Below are positions 33,066 to 37,121 of a stretch of 37,121 bases of DNA, piece by piece. The translations under genes were made by a program, and so were the position numbers. Position 1 is the first letter of the stretch. Each line of letters starts with the position of its first letter. This DNA comes from Ignavibacteriota bacterium (GTDB taxonomy: Bacteria > Bacteroidota > Ignavibacteria > UBA10030). The notes below the pieces were generated by a model that saw only the letters and a program-made list of their open reading frames with translations, was not told the DNA's origin and searched no databases. The DNA is taken from assembly GCA_003142575.1 (NCBI GenBank), contig PLMS01000078.1, forward strand, positions 1 to 37,121. The letters are read 5' to 3'.

Positions 33066-33941
33066 CTACTCCTTCTTGTAAGCGGTCGTCTTAGGAATGC
33101 TCACCAGTTTAAAAGCGGTTGAAATCCTGTGTAACATTTCCGAGAAACCTATAAAGAGATATCCGCCCCGATTGAGGCTGTTGAACAGATCTCCAACAAC
33201 CTGGATTTTTGCCTTCTCATCAAAGTAAATGAGAACATTTGCGCAAAAAATGAAATCGAAGTGCATCATGTGCCGCATCTTTTCCCGATCTATCAAATTA
33301 ATGTATTCGAAACGAACCAGTTCTTTCACTTCTTGCCGCAATCGATAGACGCCGTTGGATTGGTCAAAATATTTATTCAAATATAGTTTCGGCATACTGC
33401 GGATTGCATATTGATTGTATTCTGCTTTGTGTGCCATGTCGAGCACTGCTGTATTGATATCTGTGCCGATGATTTCGATACGTAACTCCGGATACCGAGG
33501 TTTGAGATGTTCGAGATACAACATAGCTAATGAATAAGGCTCTTCCCCGGAAGAACATGCTGCACTCCATATTCTCAGTGTTCGATTATTATATGCCTTC
33601 TTTGCTTCGATGACTTCCTCAGCAAATTTCTTTTGAAATGCATCGGTCTGCGCATCGTTCCGAAAGAAAGAGGTTTCGTTGATCGTAATGGTATTGCATA
33701 GGAACTCGAACTCGTTTTGTCTTAGTTGATCATATTTCAACAGTTGAAGATAATCCTCAAAATGTCCGAGCTTGAGTACTTGCAGGCGTTTTACAAGTCT
33801 TCCCTCGATCAAATACTTCTTCTTCTCAGGGAAAAAAATACCTGTTTTCGAATAAATGAAGTCCCTCAGCATAACGAAGGTTTCTTCAGAAAGCTTTGGA
33901 GCGAAGTCAACTCGGATTCTATCTTGGGCCTGTTCAAACAC
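33066..33941 (-). CDS. cheR: CheR, chemoreceptor methyltransferase
   Basis: CheR transfers methyl groups from S-adenosylmethionine to receptor glutamates. At 291 residues it is complete. The N-terminal helical domain (about 15-95) includes YLIEGRLVKRL and TITINETSFFRN; the SAM domain has LRIWSAACSSGEEPYSLAM (about 122-140, core ACSSGEEPYS), GTDINTAVLDMA (about 158) and FIFCANVLIYFD (about 228). Start is GTG at 33941, two bases after the HEAT-gene stop, with only a weak ribosome binding site. With cheB it forms the adaptation pair; no cheD was seen. Confidence 0.96.
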   Translation of the reverse strand: MFEQAQDRIRVDFAPKLSEETFVMLRDFIYSKTGIFFPEKKKYLIEGRLVKRLQVLKLGHFEDYLQLLKYDQLRQNEFEFLCNTITINETSFFRNDAQTDAFQKKFAEEVIEAKKAYNNRTLRIWSAACSSGEEPYSLAMLYLEHLKPRYPELRIEIIGTDINTAVLDMAHKAEYNQYAIRSMPKLYLNKYFDQSNGVYRLRQEVKELVRFEYINLIDREKMRHMMHFDFIFCANVLIYFDEKAKIQVVGDLFNSLNRGGYLFIGFSEMLHRISTAFKLVSIPKTTAYKKE

Positions 33942-33943
33942 GT

Positions 33944-34465
33944 TTAAGGTGTTCCACGATCAAGTGACTCATTTCTGTTGGTTGGTGTAATCGCTTCCAC
34001 TGGAATTCCAGCAGCTTGGAGCGCCATAAGAGCGGCTTCCCGCACCATCTCGTTTTCGTCTTCGACAAATCGAGCGATACATTCTAAAGCACGACGTGTT
34101 GGCATAGTGACAAGCTGTTCGATCATATGCACACGAGACCAAGGATCCATGTCAACCATAACGCTTTGAAGAAATACAGCAGCACGATCACAGTTGATTC
34201 GAAAGAGTGTGTCCGCAATAATTTCCCGATCTTCTTGATTCGCTTCGTACCAAGCTTCTGAGGTTATATCAAATGCCCGTTCCAATTCACTGTCATCAAT
34301 CCTGTATCCGCGAAAACCCTTAAGAGAACGTACAAATTCGCTTGCAAGTTCACCGAGCAGCATCATGATTTGTATTTTTCCACATGTTACTCCTGCTTCG
34401 AGGCACTCGACTGCTATTTGAAATACACGTGGTCGGACCGGCGCATCTGCGCTACAATGACACAA
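33944..34465 (-). CDS. HEAT-like protein, or the downstream part of a frameshifted HEAT gene
   Basis: A 173-residue open frame, probable TTG start, that overlaps the end of the next HEAT-repeat gene by 52 bases in another frame. Its C-terminal half shows HEAT-type helices: DMDPWSRVHMIEQLVTMPT, read as WSRVHMIEQLVTMP, and EDENEMVREAALMALQAAGIP, read as NEMVREAALMALQAAG. The first 33 residues (VFQIAVECLEAGVTCGKIQI) look like real protein although they precede the first ATG (34366), which suggests the two frames were or are one polypeptide. It may be a separate protein using the internal ATG, or the tail of a frameshifted gene. It ends just before cheR. Confidence 0.6.
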   Translation of the reverse strand: MCHCSADAPVRPRVFQIAVECLEAGVTCGKIQIMMLLGELASEFVRSLKGFRGYRIDDSELERAFDITSEAWYEANQEDREIIADTLFRINCDRAAVFLQSVMVDMDPWSRVHMIEQLVTMPTRRALECIARFVEDENEMVREAALMALQAAGIPVEAITPTNRNESLDRGTP

Positions 34466-35400
34466 TCCATCTCTTCGGAAATCCCAAGAGAAAGAAGCAG
34501 TTCTTTCGTTACAACAGGATCCTTAAATTGAATAAGTCCCTTTGCGGCACTCAGTTGAATTTGATGATTATCATTGTGCAAAGCATGCAGCAAGTCATTT
34601 CGCATTTTGTCATCTAATTGATATTCTAGATTACATCGTTCGATGATTAACACTGCTTCGTGCAGCAGTACATCCCGAAGTGGATCTTTGATCGCTTCAT
34701 AATTTGCTAGAAGTACTTCGAGTGTATCAGCATCTCCTACAATTCCTAAAGCGTCGAGCAACGCGAAGAGATATATTTCCTCCGCGTTGCCGGCGTTGAT
34801 TGCATCCCGATATTTGCTCTCGAGGTATTCACGGACAGAATCGCCGCCAATTTTTCCGAGCGCTTCGATTGCGATGATGCGGGTGAATGGATAATGCTCG
34901 AACGTATTGAAAATTGGTTTGACCGCTTCACGGCTACCGATATTACCGATGGCCTCAATGGTTGCAACAAGAACATTCTGATCTGGATCTCTCAAGAGCG
35001 GTAAGAGGTAATAAATTGGTTCCTTGCTCTTGATCTCGCCAAGAATATCCACTGCTAATTTGCGAATGTCCTTGTCAACATCTCTCAAATATGGAACAAG
35101 TGCGTGAACAGAAGCTTCTCGCAATTGGACGAGCAATTTTGCAGCGAGGTTTCGAGAGGTGATATTCTCATCCCCGATATGGTGGACAATCGCACGAGCA
35201 GTAGCCACTCCTCCGATGCTGAGAAGTGCACGCGAGACAGCATCCTCGACTCCTCTGTTTTCATCCTCCAAGGCTGTGGAAAGGACTGCAAGAGCATTCC
35301 GGTCATCACATCCGGATAGGTCTTCTGCAGCTCTACGTCGGACATCAGGGTCGGGATCTGTTAGCAGAAGACAGATAAGATTGTTCGTCTGTTCATTCAT
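34414..35400 (-). CDS. HEAT-repeat scaffold protein
   Basis: A 328-residue cytoplasmic protein built of about nine HEAT repeats of roughly 31 residues. Each shows the pattern of two short helices with conserved D-P-D and R-x-A: LTDPDPDVRRRAAEDLSG, DVDKDIRKLAVDILGEIKS, read as DIRKLAVDILGEI, and RDPDQNVLVATIEAIGNIGS, read as NVLVATIEAIGNIG. Such solenoids bind other proteins. It lies between cheW and cheR, so it may organise the chemotaxis array or tune the methylation enzymes (inference). The end of the frame (RRSDHVYFK) lacks a repeat-like finish, and HEAT sequence resumes in another frame just downstream. Confidence 0.85.
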   Translation of the reverse strand: MNEQTNNLICLLLTDPDPDVRRRAAEDLSGCDDRNALAVLSTALEDENRGVEDAVSRALLSIGGVATARAIVHHIGDENITSRNLAAKLLVQLREASVHALVPYLRDVDKDIRKLAVDILGEIKSKEPIYYLLPLLRDPDQNVLVATIEAIGNIGSREAVKPIFNTFEHYPFTRIIAIEALGKIGGDSVREYLESKYRDAINAGNAEEIYLFALLDALGIVGDADTLEVLLANYEAIKDPLRDVLLHEAVLIIERCNLEYQLDDKMRNDLLHALHNDNHQIQLSAAKGLIQFKDPVVTKELLLSLGISEEMDCVIVAQMRRSDHVYFK

Positions 35401-35477
35401 AGGACTTACTTTTTAAAAAAACCTTTCTCAATTTATTTATCATGAGTTGCCCACAAGTAATCTTTCAGCATCTCAAC

Positions 35478-35981
35478 TCATTTTGTCAACTCAAGCTGTT
35501 GTTTCTCCTTATCCCGAAGAAGTCGTTCGAGATCTAAAAGAATCAGCAAACGATTCTCCAGTTTTGCGACAGATACGATATACTCTGATCCGATACCAGC
35601 AATAATAGCAGGTGGTGGTTCTGTTATGTTTTTGGGAATCCGTATCACCTCACGTACTGTATCCACAACAAAGCCGACGACCATGTCGCCTAATTCGACG
35701 ACAATAATACGCGTATTTTTGTCGCTTTCTTTGGGGGGGAATCCAAAACGCTTTCGCAAATCAATGATAGGAATAACTTTTCCACGGAGATTAATAACAC
35801 CTGTGACAAAATCCGGCGAATTCGGCACTCTCGTAATCTCTACCATTCGATTGATTTCTTGAATGCTTTGGATATCCAATCCGAACTCCTCTTGCCCAAT
35901 CGTAAAACTCACAAGTTGAAGAAGCTCTTCCGTCTGAGCTTTCACTCCCTTCTGTGTCCTTACATCCATTGTAGTTGTCAT
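35478..35981 (-). CDS. cheW: CheW coupling protein
   Basis: CheW links chemoreceptors to CheA in the signalling array. The 167-residue protein has the usual twin beta-barrel layout: LVSFTIGQEEFGLDIQSIQEI, read as FTIGQEEFGLDIQSI (about 25), VEITRVPNSPDFVTGVINLR, seen as VPNSPDFVTGVINLRG (about 53), VIPIIDLRKRFGFP (about 70), and VGFVVDTVREVIRIP (about 105). A short charged N-terminal extension of about 20 residues precedes the domain and an LERLL/KQQLELTK tail follows. AGGAG lies close before the ATG. It is the first gene of the chemotaxis operon. The region upstream holds its promoter, although I cannot define the boxes. Confidence 0.95.
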   Translation of the reverse strand: MTTTMDVRTQKGVKAQTEELLQLVSFTIGQEEFGLDIQSIQEINRMVEITRVPNSPDFVTGVINLRGKVIPIIDLRKRFGFPPKESDKNTRIIVVELGDMVVGFVVDTVREVIRIPKNITEPPPAIIAGIGSEYIVSVAKLENRLLILLDLERLLRDKEKQQLELTK

Positions 35982-36610
35982 CGGTATGCTCCTTCTATTA
36001 TCATATGGTACTTCAAACCTCGTCGTTACTCTCGTGTGATACTAATCTATCATTGGTCTGTAAAACAACTTCCGTTTCTCGCTGACAAGAGAATACTATT
36101 GTGCTGTTGAAAAACAGAATCTTTAATGATTTTATTTATTTTCAACAAGATTCTCTTTTCCAACGTAATAATCTCCTAAGAACTATTCTTATCGCCATAT
36201 GCGTGTTTAATTTGCGCAATAGTAGCAAGCGATAACATCAGTAAAAATCTGATTCTTCTATAAGGTTTAACCTACCTCAGATGAATCCTACGAGTGAAAT
36301 CAGGTGTAATGGAAATCGCACCCAAAATTGCGATAAGTGCTAACTATTGAATATTAATATTCCTCTTTTTGGACAGAATTGACTAGCTCAAGATGAAGAA
36401 TCACGTAATGGTACAAATTTCTGACTACGGATAAAAGGAAGAGTAAAAAAACATTGATGTGGAAAGAAAAAAGATGGTAACGCCTCAACAAATAAATTGT
36501 CAGAATTTCCTACAAGAGAAGACGAACAATCTCACCTATGCAATCATATGCCCCACTGAATCGACGAAAGTATCTTCAGAATGCTGAAAAATTGTGATCT
36601 CCAGAAAGAG
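35982..36610. other. AT-rich intergenic region upstream of the chemotaxis operon
   Basis: About 630 bases without a credible gene, between the LuxR-type regulator and cheW. It contains an AT-rich hairpin (GTTGAAAA at 36106-36113 with TTTTCAAC at 36139-36146) and scattered A/T tracts. It must hold the cheW promoter; I see no clear sigma-70, sigma-54 or flagellar sigma site. The long non-coding length suggests control by the neighbouring regulator is possible but undemonstrated. Confidence 0.5.
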
Positions 36611-37121
36611 CTATGTCGTCAAACCATTTTGGAGAGCGTACGTTACAATTTGTGCATTGTTCTCCATGCCCATTTTCTGCAAAATATGAGTCCGATGCGT
36701 GCTCACTGTTTTGACACTCACCGAGAGTTCTACTCCGATGGCTTTCAAGGATTTACCTTTTGCGATCATCAACATGATTTGATATTCGCGATCGGAAAGA
36801 TGTTCATGCGGAAGTTTTGGCGATCCTCGACTTACACTTTGTGCGATTGATTCTGCAAGCAATTGTGAAATATAGACCTTTCCCGATGCTACACGCCGAA
36901 TTGCCTGAATAAGCTGTTCAAGCGCTATGTCTTTCGAAAGATATCCGGAGGCACCAAGGTTCAACGCACGAATCCCAAACACTTCTTCCGGATTCATGCT
37001 CAACACAAGAATGGCCATATCAGGTTTTTCAGACTTGATTCTTCTTATCGTCTCAAGCCCATCAAGCTTCGGCATCGAGAGATCAAGTACCAGAACATCA
37101 AAGTCTGCGTTTCGAATCTTC
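36611..37121 (-). CDS. LuxR/NarL-type response regulator, 5' end beyond the window
   Basis: A two-component DNA-binding regulator whose N-terminus lies past the right edge; the frame stays open to base 37121 (170 visible codons). The visible receiver part includes phosphoacceptor D in DFDVLVLDLSMPKLDGLET, seen as VLVLDLSMPKLDG, and the lysine in GYLSKDI. The C-terminal LuxR helix-turn-helix (about the last 65 residues) shows LSDREYQIMLMIAKGKSLKAI then VSVKTVSTHRTHILQKMG, seen as SVKTVSTHRTHIL. It probably regulates transcription by phosphorylation-dependent dimerisation. It is divergent in role from the chemotaxis genes but next to their upstream region. Confidence 0.93.
   Translation of the reverse strand, partial: KIRNADFDVLVLDLSMPKLDGLETIRRIKSEKPDMAILVLSMNPEEVFGIRALNLGASGYLSKDIALEQLIQAIRRVASGKVYISQLLAESIAQSVSRGSPKLPHEHLSDREYQIMLMIAKGKSLKAIGVELSVSVKTVSTHRTHILQKMGMENNAQIVTYALQNGLTT

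Overview
The window looks like a chromosomal segment of a Gram-negative, free-living bacterium. Outer-membrane and periplasmic machinery is present: an RND pump with its membrane-fusion protein, a predicted beta-barrel and exported peptidases. GC is around the low-to-mid 40s percent by eye. The gene mix (M13 peptidase, OPT transporter, split SpmA/SpmB, a chemotaxis operon with CheZ-like proteins, a HerA-type ATPase) together with frequent AGGAG-like ribosome binding sites fits the Bacteroidota/Ignavibacteria neighbourhood better than classical Bacteroidia. That placement is an inference, not something the sequence proves. Every gene I can support lies on the minus strand, so transcription runs from high to low coordinates throughout.

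Region 1 (1-9300) is mostly metabolism and envelope. It holds a partial possible PqqD-like ORF at the left edge, an OPT-family transporter, a proline dehydrogenase, an M13 zinc peptidase with a small SdpI-like membrane protein upstream of it, a 5'-truncated aspartate-racemase remnant, a predicted outer-membrane beta-barrel, and SpmB and SpmA as overlapping genes.

Region 2 (9500-15530) is an efflux module with its own regulator: ECF sigma factor, zinc-finger anti-sigma factor, a small Spy/CnrX-like periplasmic protein, membrane-fusion protein and RND permease, in that transcription order. The gap inside it carries a decayed, frameshifted copy of the start of a membrane-fusion-protein gene, which no ordinary gene call would show. 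A clear mnmA terminator bounds the module upstream.

Region 3 (15600-18210) holds mnmA and a mannose-1-phosphate guanylyltransferase-like gene, separated by about 580 bases with a cluster of strong palindromes.

Region 4 (18480-36000) is a large signalling cluster. In transcription order it contains cheW, one or two HEAT-repeat genes (possibly one frameshifted gene), cheR, two cheY, two CheZ-like genes, cheA, cheB, a soluble histidine kinase coupled to cheB, a receiver-PAS-PAS-kinase-receiver hybrid kinase, a HerA-like ATPase, a composite TPR/coiled-coil/tandem-repeat response regulator, a methyl-accepting chemotaxis protein and a sugar-type periplasmic binding protein. The core chemotaxis loop is complete: CheW and CheA couple to the receptor, CheR and CheB adapt it, the two CheY carry output, and two CheZ-like phosphatases could switch it off. 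No flagellar or pilus gene lies in the window, so the output is unknown. A LuxR-type response regulator runs off the right edge.

No rRNA, tRNA, CRISPR array, insertion sequence with transposase, or prophage gene was seen. The most unusual features are the tandem CheZ-like pair, the HEAT-repeat proteins and HerA ATPase inside the chemotaxis cluster, the composite response regulator, the Cnr-like efflux arrangement and the buried membrane-fusion-protein relic.
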